From NCBI RefSeq assembly GCF_014648175.1, contig NZ_BMQP01000031.1, forward strand, positions 31,124 to 95,123: a DNA stretch of 64,000 bases, given 5' to 3'. The notes beneath the pieces were generated by a model. The model was not told the origin of the DNA. It did not search any database and saw nothing but the letters and a program-made list of their open reading frames with translations. This document shows positions 7,816 to 18,228 of this stretch, piece after piece (position 1 is the stretch's first letter; each line of letters opens with the position of its first letter). Source of the DNA: Planobispora rosea (GTDB lineage: Bacteria > Actinomycetota > Actinomycetes > Streptosporangiales > Streptosporangiaceae). Position numbers and translations under genes: made by a program.

Positions 7816-8730
7816 GTGGGAGAACACGGAGAGCGCGCAGGAATCGAAGGACACGGGGAGCACGGAGAACACGGGGAGCACGGAGAACACGGGGAGCACG
7901 GAGAACATGGGGGGCACGGAGAACATGGGGGGCACGGGGAGCACGGGGAGCGCAGGGCCGCGCAGATCGCCGCCGTCGCCGCGCTCGGCGAGCCGACGCG
8001 CCGCGAGGTGTACGAGCACGTCGCGGGCCGCCCCGAGCCGGTGAGCCGTGACGAGGTCGGCGAAGCCCTGGGCCTGCCGCGCACCACCGCGGCCTTCCAT
8101 CTCGAACGGCTCGCCGGCCAGGGGCTGCTGGAGGTCGTCTTCGCCCGGCGCACCGGCCGGACCGGACCCGGCGCGGGCCGCCCCGCCAAGCTGTACCGGC
8201 GCGCGTCCTGCGACGTCGCGGTGTCGCTTCCGGAGCGCCACTACGACCTCGCCGGGCTGCTGCTGGCCGGCGCCCTCCAGGAGGCCGAGCGGTCCGGCGA
8301 CTCGCCGCGGGCCGCCCTGGAACGGCGCGCGCACCGGCTGGGCAGGGAGATCGGGCAGGCGGCCCATCCGGCCTCGACCGACCGGGAGGCTCCGGATGCC
8401 GGGAAGGCCCCGGATGCCGGGGAGGCTGGGAAGGCCCCGGATGCCGGGGAGGCCGGGGGTGCCGAAGGCCGGGCCGCCCTGCTCGCCGCGCTTGAGGCCC
8501 ACGGCTACGAGCCCCGCGCCGAGGGCGGGGACATCGTCCTGCGCAACTGCCCCTTCCACGTCCTGGCACGCGAGCACACCGAACTCGTCTGCGGGATGAA
8601 CCTCCACCTGCTCGACGGGGTCCTGAACAGCCTGGCCCTCACCGGGATGACCGCGCGCCTCGCCCCCGCCCCGGGACTGTGCTGTGTACGGCTCCACCCC
8701 GCCCCCGGCCGGCACGCGGACGGTCGCTAG
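7816..8730 (+). CDS. winged-helix regulator with His-Gly repeat arm and SufR-like cysteine domain
   Basis: The 304-residue protein has three parts. Residues 1-45 are a Gly-Glu-His arm with about ten GEH/GGH triplets encoded by a 9-bp tandem repeat. A winged-helix domain follows (ALGEPTRREVYEHV ... AAFHLERLAGQG), of the ArsR/COG2345 type. The C-terminal domain has NCPFHVLAREHTELVCGMN and a later LCCVRL, a cysteine arrangement like that of SufR-type regulators, which bind an iron-sulfur cluster. A second Ala-Pro-Asp-Ala-Gly repeat lies in the linker near residues 190-215. The GTG at 7816 is the only plausible in-frame start before the repeat. It is divergent from the doxX/oxidoreductase pair and may repress it. 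Cluster binding and the function of the His arm are inference. Confidence 0.75.
   Translation: MGEHGERAGIEGHGEHGEHGEHGEHGEHGEHGGHGEHGGHGEHGERRAAQIAAVAALGEPTRREVYEHVAGRPEPVSRDEVGEALGLPRTTAAFHLERLAGQGLLEVVFARRTGRTGPGAGRPAKLYRRASCDVAVSLPERHYDLAGLLLAGALQEAERSGDSPRAALERRAHRLGREIGQAAHPASTDREAPDAGKAPDAGEAGKAPDAGEAGGAEGRAALLAALEAHGYEPRAEGGDIVLRNCPFHVLAREHTELVCGMNLHLLDGVLNSLALTGMTARLAPAPGLCCVRLHPAPGRHADGR
7846..7949 (+). repeat. 9-bp tandem repeat encoding (Gly-Glu/Gly-His)n
   Basis: Alternating GGGGAGCAC and GGAGAACAC units, with two GGGGGGCAC variants, run for about 11 copies and stay in frame with the regulator gene. Units that are multiples of three keep the frame open when the copy number changes. 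Confidence 0.85.
8387..8460 (+). repeat. imperfect tandem repeat in the regulator linker
   Basis: Three degenerate copies of a unit around CCCCGGATGCCGGGGA encode APDAGKAPDAGEAG-type sequence between the DNA-binding and cysteine domains. All copies keep the frame. Confidence 0.7.
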
Positions 8731-8875
8731 AACCGCACGTCCGCGACCCGGGCCGGTGCGCACCTGCCGCCCGACGATCACCCTGCCCCGCGGGCCGCCT
8801 CCCGGTGGCCCATATTTCATCACTTGTTGATTTAGCGGTCGCGCGGACCTATCGTGGAGTTCGAGGAGGCACACC

Positions 8876-11578
8876 ATGAACGCTCCACTGGTCCTGGGAT
8901 TCCACGAGATCGGAGCGGACGCGCTCCCGCTCGTCGGAGGCAAGGCCGCCAACCTCGGCGTGCTGACCGCCGCCGGGCTCCCCGTCCCGCCGGGCCGGTG
9001 CGTCACCACGGAGGCCTACCGCAGGGTCACCGAGCGGTCCGGCGGCCTGGAGGCGGTGCTCGACGCCCTGGAGGCGACCCCCGCCACGGACACGCGCGGA
9101 CTGGGCGAGCTGGCCGCGACGGCCCGCAAGGTCGTTCTCGACGCCCCCGTGCCCGACGACATCGCCGAGGCCGTACGGCACGGCGTGTCCGGCCCCGTCG
9201 CCGTCCGCTCCTCCGCCACCGCCGAGGACCTGCCGCACGCCAGCTTCGCCGGGCAGCAGGACACCTACCTCAACGTCATCGGCCCGGACGCCGTACTGGA
9301 GGCGGTCCGCAAGTGCTGGGCGTCCCTGTGGACCGACCGGGCCGTGGCCTACCGCGCGGCGAACGGCGTCGACCACCGCACCGTACGGCTGGCCGTCGTG
9401 ATCCAGGAGATGGTTCAGGCCGAGGTCGCCGGGGTGATGTTCACCGCCAACCCGGTCACCGGACGGCGGCGCGAGGCCGTGATCGACGCCGCCCCCGGTC
9501 TCGGCGAGGCCGTCGTCTCCGGCGCGGTCAACCCCGACCGCTTCGTGGTGGACATCGCCACCGGGCGGATCACCGAGCGGCGGCCGGGCGACAGGCGGCT
9601 GGCCGTACGGTCCCTGCGGGAGGGCGGCGTCGAGCGCGTCGAGATCCCGCAGGCCCCGGCGGACGGCGCGTGCCTCACCGATGAGCAGATCAGGGCCCTG
9701 GCCGAGCTGGGCGGGCGGGTCGAGGACCACTACGGGGCGCCCCAGGACACCGAGTGGGCGATCGACGGCGACGGCGTCCTCTGGCTGACCCAGTCACGTC
9801 CGATCACCACGCTCTTCCCGATCCCCAGGCACCTGCCCGCCGACCCTCCTCCCGCCGAGACCAGGATCTACTTCTCGTTCAGCGTCGCGCAGGGGGTCTA
9901 CCAGCCCGTCACTCCGATGGGCCAGGAGGTCTTCCGGCTGATCTCGGCGGCCGCCGCCGAGCTGTACGGCATCACGGTGCCCGACCGCCGGGAGGGGGCG
10001 CCGGTGCTCGCCGTCGGCGGCCAGCGGATCTTCTTCGACGTCACGGGGGTCATCCGGAGCCGGGTCGGGCGGGCGCTCGTACCCCGGCTGCTGGACATGA
10101 TGGAGGCCAGATCGGCCGTGATCCTGCGGGAGCTGGCGCGGGATCCCCGCTTCGGGCTGACCCGGCGCTCCGTCCGTCCCGCCCTGCGCCGGGCCGTGCG
10201 GATCGCGGCCCGCTACCGGATGCCCGCGCGCGCCGCCCGGGCCCTGCTGAACCCGGAGTCCGCGCACCGCAACGCCGCGCGGGTGGAGTCGGTCCTACGC
10301 GCGCGGCTCGCCTCCCCGAAGGACGCCACCGCGCTCGAACGGCTCGACCTCGTCGAGCGGACGATAGCCGCCAAGGTCTTCCCGGTCGTCCCGACGATCA
10401 TGCCCAGCGCGCTGGCCGGGCTCGCCATGTTCGCCCTGGCCTCCCGCCTGCTGGGCGACCGCGCCCGGCCCGGCGAGCTGCTCACCGTCCTGCGCGGCCT
10501 GCCGCACAACGTGACCACCGAGATGGATCTGGCGCTGTGGAACCTGGCCACCCGGATCCGCCAGGACGCCGAGGCCGCGTCCCTGCTGCTGACCACCCCC
10601 GCCACCGACCTCGCCGCGCGTTTCCACGCGGGGTCGCTGCCCGCCACGGTGGACGGGGGCCTGCGGGAGTTCCTGGCGACGTACGGCGTCCGCGCGGTCG
10701 CCGAGATCGACATCGGGGTGCCCCGCTGGGTGGAGGATCCGGCCCACGTCATCGGCGTGCTGGCCAACTACCTGCGGCTGGACGACCCGGCGCTGGCCCC
10801 CGACACCGTGTTCGCCAGGGGCGCCGCCGAGGCGGCCGGCACGATCAGGGCCCTGAGCGCCCGAGCGGGCGGCCTCCGCGGCCGGATCGTCCGCTTCGCC
10901 CTCGGCCGGGTCCGTGCCCTGGCCGGGCTGCGGGAGCTCCCCAAGTTCCTCATGGTCACGGCCTTCGCCGCGATGCGCGCCGAGCTCCGGGCCGTCGGCG
11001 CCGAGCTGACCGCCCGCGGCGTCCTGGACTCCCCCGACGACGTCTTCTTCCTCACGCTGAAGGAGACCCGCTCCGCTCTCACCGGGGCGCCGGCGCAGGA
11101 CGGGACGTCCGCGCCGCGCACCCTGGTGGCCGAGCGGCGCGAGGAGGCCGCGCGTGAGAGGCGCCGCAGGCACCTTCCGCGCGTGATCCTGTCGGACGGC
11201 ACCGAACCGGAGGCGGTCGCCGCCCCCGGTGCCGTCCCCGGTGCCCTTCCCGGTGCCGCGGACCGCGCGCTGACCGGCACCCCCGCCTCGGCGGGGACGG
11301 TGACCGGCGTCGCCAGGGTGGTCCTCGACCCGGCCGGGGCGCACCTCGAACCCGGCGAGATCCTGGTCTGCCCGTCCACCGACCCCGGCTGGACCCCGCT
11401 GTTCCTGACCGCGGGCGGCCTGGTGATGGAGATGGGCGGAGCCAACTCGCACGGGGCCGTGGTCGCCCGGGAGTACGGCATCCCGGCGGTCGTCGGCGTG
11501 GCCCGCGCGACCGAGCACGTCGCCACGGGCCAGAAGATCACTGTGGACGGCACCTCCGGCACGGTCGTCACGTCCTAG
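8876..11578 (+). CDS. PEP-utilising phosphotransferase, probable rifampicin phosphotransferase
   Basis: The 900-residue protein has an N-terminal ATP-grasp-like domain of the PPDK/PEP-synthase type (VGGKAANLGVL near residue 21, VRSSATAEDLPHASFAGQQ near 110-130). A long helical central region follows (about 330-780). The C-terminal swivelling phosphohistidine domain carries GGANSHGAVVARE with the catalytic His at residue 859. This three-domain order and the size (usual about 870) match rifampicin phosphotransferases, which move the beta-phosphate of ATP to the antibiotic through the His domain. Phosphoenolpyruvate synthases share the end domains but have a different PEP-binding C-terminus, which is absent here. 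The RBS is GAGGAGG. The gene stands alone. Drug specificity is not provable from sequence. Confidence 0.7.
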   Translation: MNAPLVLGFHEIGADALPLVGGKAANLGVLTAAGLPVPPGRCVTTEAYRRVTERSGGLEAVLDALEATPATDTRGLGELAATARKVVLDAPVPDDIAEAVRHGVSGPVAVRSSATAEDLPHASFAGQQDTYLNVIGPDAVLEAVRKCWASLWTDRAVAYRAANGVDHRTVRLAVVIQEMVQAEVAGVMFTANPVTGRRREAVIDAAPGLGEAVVSGAVNPDRFVVDIATGRITERRPGDRRLAVRSLREGGVERVEIPQAPADGACLTDEQIRALAELGGRVEDHYGAPQDTEWAIDGDGVLWLTQSRPITTLFPIPRHLPADPPPAETRIYFSFSVAQGVYQPVTPMGQEVFRLISAAAAELYGITVPDRREGAPVLAVGGQRIFFDVTGVIRSRVGRALVPRLLDMMEARSAVILRELARDPRFGLTRRSVRPALRRAVRIAARYRMPARAARALLNPESAHRNAARVESVLRARLASPKDATALERLDLVERTIAAKVFPVVPTIMPSALAGLAMFALASRLLGDRARPGELLTVLRGLPHNVTTEMDLALWNLATRIRQDAEAASLLLTTPATDLAARFHAGSLPATVDGGLREFLATYGVRAVAEIDIGVPRWVEDPAHVIGVLANYLRLDDPALAPDTVFARGAAEAAGTIRALSARAGGLRGRIVRFALGRVRALAGLRELPKFLMVTAFAAMRAELRAVGAELTARGVLDSPDDVFFLTLKETRSALTGAPAQDGTSAPRTLVAERREEAARERRRRHLPRVILSDGTEPEAVAAPGAVPGALPGAADRALTGTPASAGTVTGVARVVLDPAGAHLEPGEILVCPSTDPGWTPLFLTAGGLVMEMGGANSHGAVVAREYGIPAVVGVARATEHVATGQKITVDGTSGTVVTS

Positions 11579-11682
11579 CCGCCACGACCCGCACGACCCG
11601 CCGGGACCTCAAGGCGGCGCGGGCGGCGCGAACCGCCGGAGAGATCTCGACCAAGCGCTTGGCAAGGGAGCATGATGGCGGG

Positions 11683-13549
<1,867 letters not shown>

Positions 13550-13575
<26 letters not shown>

Positions 13576-14704
13576 CCCGGGAGCGCTGGGGCGCCCGATA
13601 GGCCCACTGCCACAGCAGCTCCAGCGGCCCCCGGTCGTGGCGGCGCAGCCAGAGCGAGGCCAGCGTCATGAACAGCAGGCAGATGCCCGCCCAGGCGAGC
13701 GGCACCCACCACGGCCGCAGCCCGTCCAGGCGCTCGGCCAGTCCGAGGCCCCAGCCGTAGCAGAGCGCGGCCGCCACCAGGTTCTGGAAGACGTAGCAGC
13801 TCAGGGCGGTCCGGCCGACGGCCGTCAGGCCCCGCCGCAGCGGGCCGGGGGTGCCGGTCAGCCGGTGGGCGACCGTGGTGACCAGGCCGAGCAGGCCCAG
13901 TGCCACCAGCGGCGGCAGCAGGTAGCGGTCCACCAGGAACCAGCCCTCCCCGGCGAAGGAGGTCAGCAGGTTCAGCGGGAGGCCCGCGCCGAGACCGAAG
14001 ATCATGAGCTTGCGCCGGAGCGCGGCGCCCCGGCCGGAGTCCTCGAACGCCCCGGCGCGCATCAGCCGGGAGCCGAGCAGGAACAGCACGATGCCCATCG
14101 GGACGATGAACACCGCCTCCAGCCGGTAGAGGACGAACGACTCGACCCGGGCCGCGACCTGCTCGGCGTAGCTCCCGTCGCTGAACAGGGTGCTCCGCCC
14201 GGTGTCCGAGGCGGATCCCGCGCCCTGGCCGTACAGCATGGCGGCGGTGAGCAGGCCGGTGACGAGCGCGAACACCGATCCCACGCCGATCATCCAGGCC
14301 CGGACGGCGCGGTCGCTCCGGCCGATCAGGTAGGCCACGATCATCGAGGTGATCGCGTAGGCCATGAGAACGTCGAACTCGAAGATCAGGAAGTAGTGGA
14401 TCAGCCCCTCGGCGAACAGCAGCGCCGCCCGCCACAGGTACCAGCCCGGCCAGGGCGTGCCCCGCCGCCGCGCCGAGCGGTACTGCAGCTCCAGGCCGAC
14501 CCCGAACAGCAGGGTGAGCAGCGCCAGGAACTTGCCGTTGGTCAGGAACCGCAGGAAAGTCTCCACGGTCCCCGGCTGGGACAGCGCACCGAACACACCC
14601 GCGGGCCCGGCGGGATCGGTGAAGATCCAGATATTCGTGCCCAACGTGCCCATGATGGCGACGCCTCTGAGGACGTCGAGCGCGCCAATGCGGTGATTCG
14701 TCAT
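13550..14704 (-). CDS. DUF418-family integral membrane protein
   Basis: The protein is about 384 residues with eight to ten membrane helices. It opens with RIGALDVLRGVAIMGTLGTN, the mark of the DUF418 group (YeiB-like, related to membrane acyltransferases and heparan N-acetyltransferase-like proteins). The C-terminal part (VGRTALSCYVFQNL) is also typical. The function is unknown in any organism I can name. The ATG at 14704 fits the family's N-terminus; an in-frame ATG at 14746 would add 14 residues. It is the last gene of a minus-strand series and converges on the acyl-CoA synthetase gene. Confidence 0.8.
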
Positions 14705-14811
14705 GATGTCCACGATTGCGCCCCGGCCGGCGGAGGACATCGTCACGCAGACCCAACCGGGCCGTACACCGATGGATGTACGGCCTCCGTCTTCGGTCGG
14801 CCCCGGCTGCC

Positions 14812-15720
14812 CTATCCCTCCGCGGGCGAGCCGTGCAGGTGCTCGCCGAGGAAGGCGGTCACCGCCTCGACGGCCTGGGTGACGTACGGCTCGGCGTCGT
14901 AGAGGTCGATGTGCAGCCGGGCGTCGAGCCAGACGAGCTTCTTGGGCCCGTCCATGCGTTTGTACGCCTCCTCGGCGCCCTCGGGGGAGCAGAAGCGGTC
15001 GGCCACCCCGTGCACGATGATCCCCGGCGTGGGCGCCAGGAAGTCGGCGCCGGTCATGTTGTCCACGGTGATCAGCTCGCGGATGGAGGCCCGGGTGACC
15101 TCGTTGCGCCAGTGCGGCGAGGCGCTGCGGGAGGTGCCGTAGTAGGCGAACGGCTCGTCGCCCGGCATCGCCGCCTCCCCCTCCTCCGCGACGGCCGGCA
15201 TGTACTCCACCGGCCCGCCCTGATCCTGGCGCTCCAGGATCCCGGTGAAGGAGGCCAGCGTGCCCCGGTAACCGTCCGGGGACATCCCGGCGCGCATGGC
15301 GTAGGGGTTGTTGTAGGCCCCGGCGATCCCGGCGAAGGCCTTCACCCGGGGGTCGAAGGCGGCGAACTTCAGCGCGTAGCCCCCGCCCAGGCAGATGCCG
15401 ATCGCGCCGATCCGGTCGCCGTCCACCTCGGGCCGGGCGCGCAGCAGCGAGACCGCGGCCCGCAGGTCGTGCAGCTTGCCCTGCGGGTCTTCGTGTCGGC
15501 GCGGCTGCCCGCCGGACTCACCCCAGTTGCGGTGGTCGAACGCCAGCGTCGTGTAGCCGGCCTCGGCCAGCCGGGCCGCGTAGAGCCCGGTGACCTGGTC
15601 ACGGGTGCCGGTGAACGGCCCGGTGAAGACCAGCGCCGGGTGCGGCCCCGGCCCCTCGGGCACGCGCAGGTCTCCGACGAGCGTGATCCCGTCGGCGGTG
15701 AACTCAACCCTCTCGGTCAT
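14812..15720 (-). CDS. alpha/beta hydrolase with Cys at the nucleophile elbow (dienelactone-hydrolase-like)
   Basis: The 302-residue hydrolase has the oxyanion region VFTGPFTGTRDQ, the FDHRNWGESGG motif, and a nucleophile elbow GICLGG with Cys at residue 110. A Cys there is characteristic of dienelactone hydrolases rather than serine esterases. A late His (ARLHIDLYD) could complete the triad. Related proteins are annotated as DUF1100/YcjY-like hydrolases. The substrate is unknown. It lies 159 bp downstream of the FAD amine oxidase, so it may be read through from the polyamine unit, but nothing ties it to that pathway. Confidence 0.75.
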   Translation of the reverse strand: MTERVEFTADGITLVGDLRVPEGPGPHPALVFTGPFTGTRDQVTGLYAARLAEAGYTTLAFDHRNWGESGGQPRRHEDPQGKLHDLRAAVSLLRARPEVDGDRIGAIGICLGGGYALKFAAFDPRVKAFAGIAGAYNNPYAMRAGMSPDGYRGTLASFTGILERQDQGGPVEYMPAVAEEGEAAMPGDEPFAYYGTSRSASPHWRNEVTRASIRELITVDNMTGADFLAPTPGIIVHGVADRFCSPEGAEEAYKRMDGPKKLVWLDARLHIDLYDAEPYVTQAVEAVTAFLGEHLHGSPAEG

Positions 15721-15848
15721 GCCCCCAGTCTGTACGGCCCGCGCCCCCGGGTCGAGCCGGGAGCGCGAGCCTGTGGACGACGCGCGGAGGCGGGCGGGCA
15801 CCTGTGGACGCCGTGCCCGCGCGGGCGCGGGCCGTACAGAATGAGGTC

Positions 15849-15872
15849 GGACCGGATCCGGATCCGGATCCG
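15849..15872. repeat. short GGATCC-type tandem repeat
   Basis: About four overlapping copies of the hexamer CCGGAT/GGATCC lie just downstream of the amine-oxidase stop codon. This looks like slippage in a non-coding spacer. Confidence 0.5.
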
Positions 15873-15879
15873 GCGCACG

Positions 15880-17289
15880 CTAGGAGTCGAACCCGAGGCC
15901 CATCCTGTCCAGGGTGCGCAGCCAGAGGTTGCGGCGGCCCTGGTTGAGGTCGGCCCGGGCGATCGACCAGCGGGTCATCTGGATGCCCGCCGAGCGGATC
16001 GGCTCGGGCGGGAACGGGATCGGCTTCTCCTTGACCATCCGCAGCTCGGTCCGCTCCGTCCGCTCCCCGCTCAGCATGTCGAGCATGACGTTGGCCCCGA
16101 AGCGGGTCGCCCCGACGCCCATCCCCGTGTAGCCGACGGCGTAGGCCAGGCGCCCGCCGTGCGACTGCCCGTAGAAGGCGCTGAAGCGGCTGCAGGTGTC
16201 GATGATCCCGCCCCACCGGTGGGTGAAGCGCAGCCCCGACAGCTGCGGGAACGTGGTGAAGAAGTGCTCGGCCAGCTTGACGAAGGTCTCGTCGCGCTGC
16301 TCGTACTCCGGCTTGATCTTCCCGCCGTTGTAGTAGACGGCGTCGTAGCCGCCCCACAGGATGCGGTTGTCCTGCGTCAGCCGGTAGTAGTGGAACTGGT
16401 TGGCCGCGTCCCCGACGCCCTGGCGGTTGTGCCAGCCGACCGAGGCCAGCTGCTCAGCCGAGAGCGGTTCGGTCATCAGCGCGTAGTCGTAGACCGGCAC
16501 CAGGAAGTGCTTCAGCCGCCGCAGCAGCGGCTGGAACACGCCGGTGCCGAGGGCGACCCTGGCGGCCTTCACCGTGCCGTACGGCGTCAGCAGGTCCAGG
16601 CCCGCCGGGACGTCCTTGACGGAGCGGACGGGGGTGCGCTCGTAGATGCGCACGCCCAGGTCCAGGCATGCCTGCCGCAGACCCCACGCCAGCCGGGCGG
16701 GGTCGAGCATGGCGCAGCCGTCGCGTTCCCACATCCCTCCGACGTAGGTGGGCGAGTCCACCTCCGCCCGCACCCGGTCGGCGTCCATCACGTCGAACCG
16801 GACGCCCAGCTCGCGGGCGACCTGCGCGCTCTCGTGCATCTCCTCCAGCTGCCACGGCTCGGTCGCCACGTGCAGCTCCCCGGTGCGCTCGTAGCCGCAG
16901 TCGATGCCGTAACGGGTGACGGTCTCGCCGATCTCGTCGAGGTTGCGCAGGCCCATGTGCTCCAGCGTCGAGATCTCCTCGGGCCAGCGTTCCAGCCCGT
17001 TGGCGATGCCGTGGGTGAGGGTCGCCATCGCGAAGCCGCCGTTGCGCCCGGAGGCCGCCCAGCCGATCCTCCGCCCTTCGAGCAGCACCACGTCCAGCGA
17101 CGGGTCGCGCTCCTTGGCCATCAGAGCCGTCCACAACCCCGAGAAGCCACCGCCGACCACCGCGAGGTCGGCCGTCGTGTTTCCGAACAGCCGCGCCTGC
17201 GGCTCGGGTTTCGCCGTGCTGTCGAGCCAGTACGGCTTGCGCTCCGCATCAGTCAGTGCCTTCAGCGGATCCACAATCTCACTTCCCAA
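15880..17289 (-). CDS. FAD-dependent amine oxidase (DadA/gamma-glutamylputrescine-oxidase-like)
   Basis: The 469-residue flavoprotein has the dinucleotide motif VVGGGFSGLWTAL near residue 44 and the second conserved block GRRIGWAASGRNGGFA, both hallmarks of the DAO/PuuB family. The C-terminal flavin-contact region is AVGYTGMGVGATRFGANV. Members oxidise secondary amines such as gamma-glutamylputrescine, releasing an aldehyde, ammonia and peroxide. It follows the potC gene and its terminator hairpin by 156 bp, on the same strand, and so probably has its own promoter but belongs to the polyamine unit. The exact amine substrate is inference from this context. Confidence 0.8.
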   Translation of the reverse strand: MGSEIVDPLKALTDAERKPYWLDSTAKPEPQARLFGNTTADLAVVGGGFSGLWTALMAKERDPSLDVVLLEGRRIGWAASGRNGGFAMATLTHGIANGLERWPEEISTLEHMGLRNLDEIGETVTRYGIDCGYERTGELHVATEPWQLEEMHESAQVARELGVRFDVMDADRVRAEVDSPTYVGGMWERDGCAMLDPARLAWGLRQACLDLGVRIYERTPVRSVKDVPAGLDLLTPYGTVKAARVALGTGVFQPLLRRLKHFLVPVYDYALMTEPLSAEQLASVGWHNRQGVGDAANQFHYYRLTQDNRILWGGYDAVYYNGGKIKPEYEQRDETFVKLAEHFFTTFPQLSGLRFTHRWGGIIDTCSRFSAFYGQSHGGRLAYAVGYTGMGVGATRFGANVMLDMLSGERTERTELRMVKEKPIPFPPEPIRSAGIQMTRWSIARADLNQGRRNLWLRTLDRMGLGFDS

Positions 17290-17404
17290 CGTGAGTCTTG
17301 AAAGCGTTTCTTGAGTTGATTGCTCGATCAGTCAGTTGATCGGGCGCGGGTTCCCCCCGCCTGATTCCGATCTCGCCTCCCTGTTCCTTGCCGCGGACGG
17401 TATG

Positions 17405-17440
17405 CCGGGGGCCCCGCACCACGCGGTACGGGGCCCCCGG
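17405..17440 (-). terminator. hairpin after potC
   Basis: CCGGGGGCCCCG (17405-17416) and CGGGGCCCCCGG (17429-17440) form a perfect 12-bp stem around a 12-nt loop. It starts 5 bp beyond the potC stop codon. There is no U tract, as is common in actinomycetes. Confidence 0.75.
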
Positions 17441-17445
17441 AGTCC

Positions 17446-18228
17446 TCAGGCGCGACGCCTGCTCGCAACCGCGTTGGCGATCGCGATGGCGACTCCGATA
17501 CCGAAGATTAGCGTGCCCATGACGTTGACTTGCGGGGGAATGCCCACTTTGACCGAACCCATGATCCACAGCGGGAACGTCAGCTGGTTGCCGTTGACGA
17601 AGCTCGTCACGACGTAGTCGTCGATGGACAGCGCGAAGGCCAGCAGCGCCCCGGCGAGCACACCCGGCATGATCGCCGGAAGGGTGACCAGCCGGAACGT
17701 GGTCCACGTGCCCGCCCCCAGATCCCTGGCCGCCTCCTCAAGCGAGGGGTCGAGCCCGACCACCCGGGCGCGCACCGTCACCACCACGAAGGACAGCGAG
17801 AACAGCACGTGCGCGATGGTGATGGTGGCCAGGCCCCGGGGGGTGTTGCCCGAGACGAACAGGGACAGCAGCGAGGCTCCCATGACCAGCTCGGGCGTCG
17901 AGATCGCCGCGAAGACCAGGAAGTTGCTCACCCCCCGCCCGCGGAAGCGGTGCCGTCCCAGGGCCAGGCCCAGGGCGGTGCCGATCACGGTGGTCAGCAC
18001 GGTGCTGACCACCGCCACCTGCAACGAGTTGACCAGCGCCCCGGTGAGGGAGCTGTCGGCGAACAGCTCCCCGTACCAGCGGAACGTGAAGCCCTGCCAG
18101 GAGGTGTTGGACTTGCTCTGCTTGTCGTTGAAGCCGAACATGATCATCACGATGATCGGCGCGGTGAGCCACGCGATGATCAGCCAGGTGTAGCCGTGCA
18201 GGAGCCTGTCGCCGAGCTTGCCTGTCAT
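17446..18228 (-). CDS. potC: polyamine ABC transporter permease, PotC type
   Basis: The 260-residue inner-membrane protein has six predicted helices and a binding-protein-dependent-transport EAA loop (LEEAARDLGAGTWTTFRLVTL). It pairs with PotB as the second permease of a spermidine/putrescine ABC importer. The ATG at 18228 overlaps the potB stop codon in an ATGA, indicating translational coupling. It is the last gene of the pot operon and is followed at once by a strong hairpin. Confidence 0.85.
   Translation of the reverse strand: MTGKLGDRLLHGYTWLIIAWLTAPIIVMIMFGFNDKQSKSNTSWQGFTFRWYGELFADSSLTGALVNSLQVAVVSTVLTTVIGTALGLALGRHRFRGRGVSNFLVFAAISTPELVMGASLLSLFVSGNTPRGLATITIAHVLFSLSFVVVTVRARVVGLDPSLEEAARDLGAGTWTTFRLVTLPAIMPGVLAGALLAFALSIDDYVVTSFVNGNQLTFPLWIMGSVKVGIPPQVNVMGTLIFGIGVAIAIANAVASRRRA

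Noticed and set aside
7846..7949. CRISPR-like array
   Set aside because: The units are contiguous 9-mers without spacers and are in frame with a protein; no cas gene is present.
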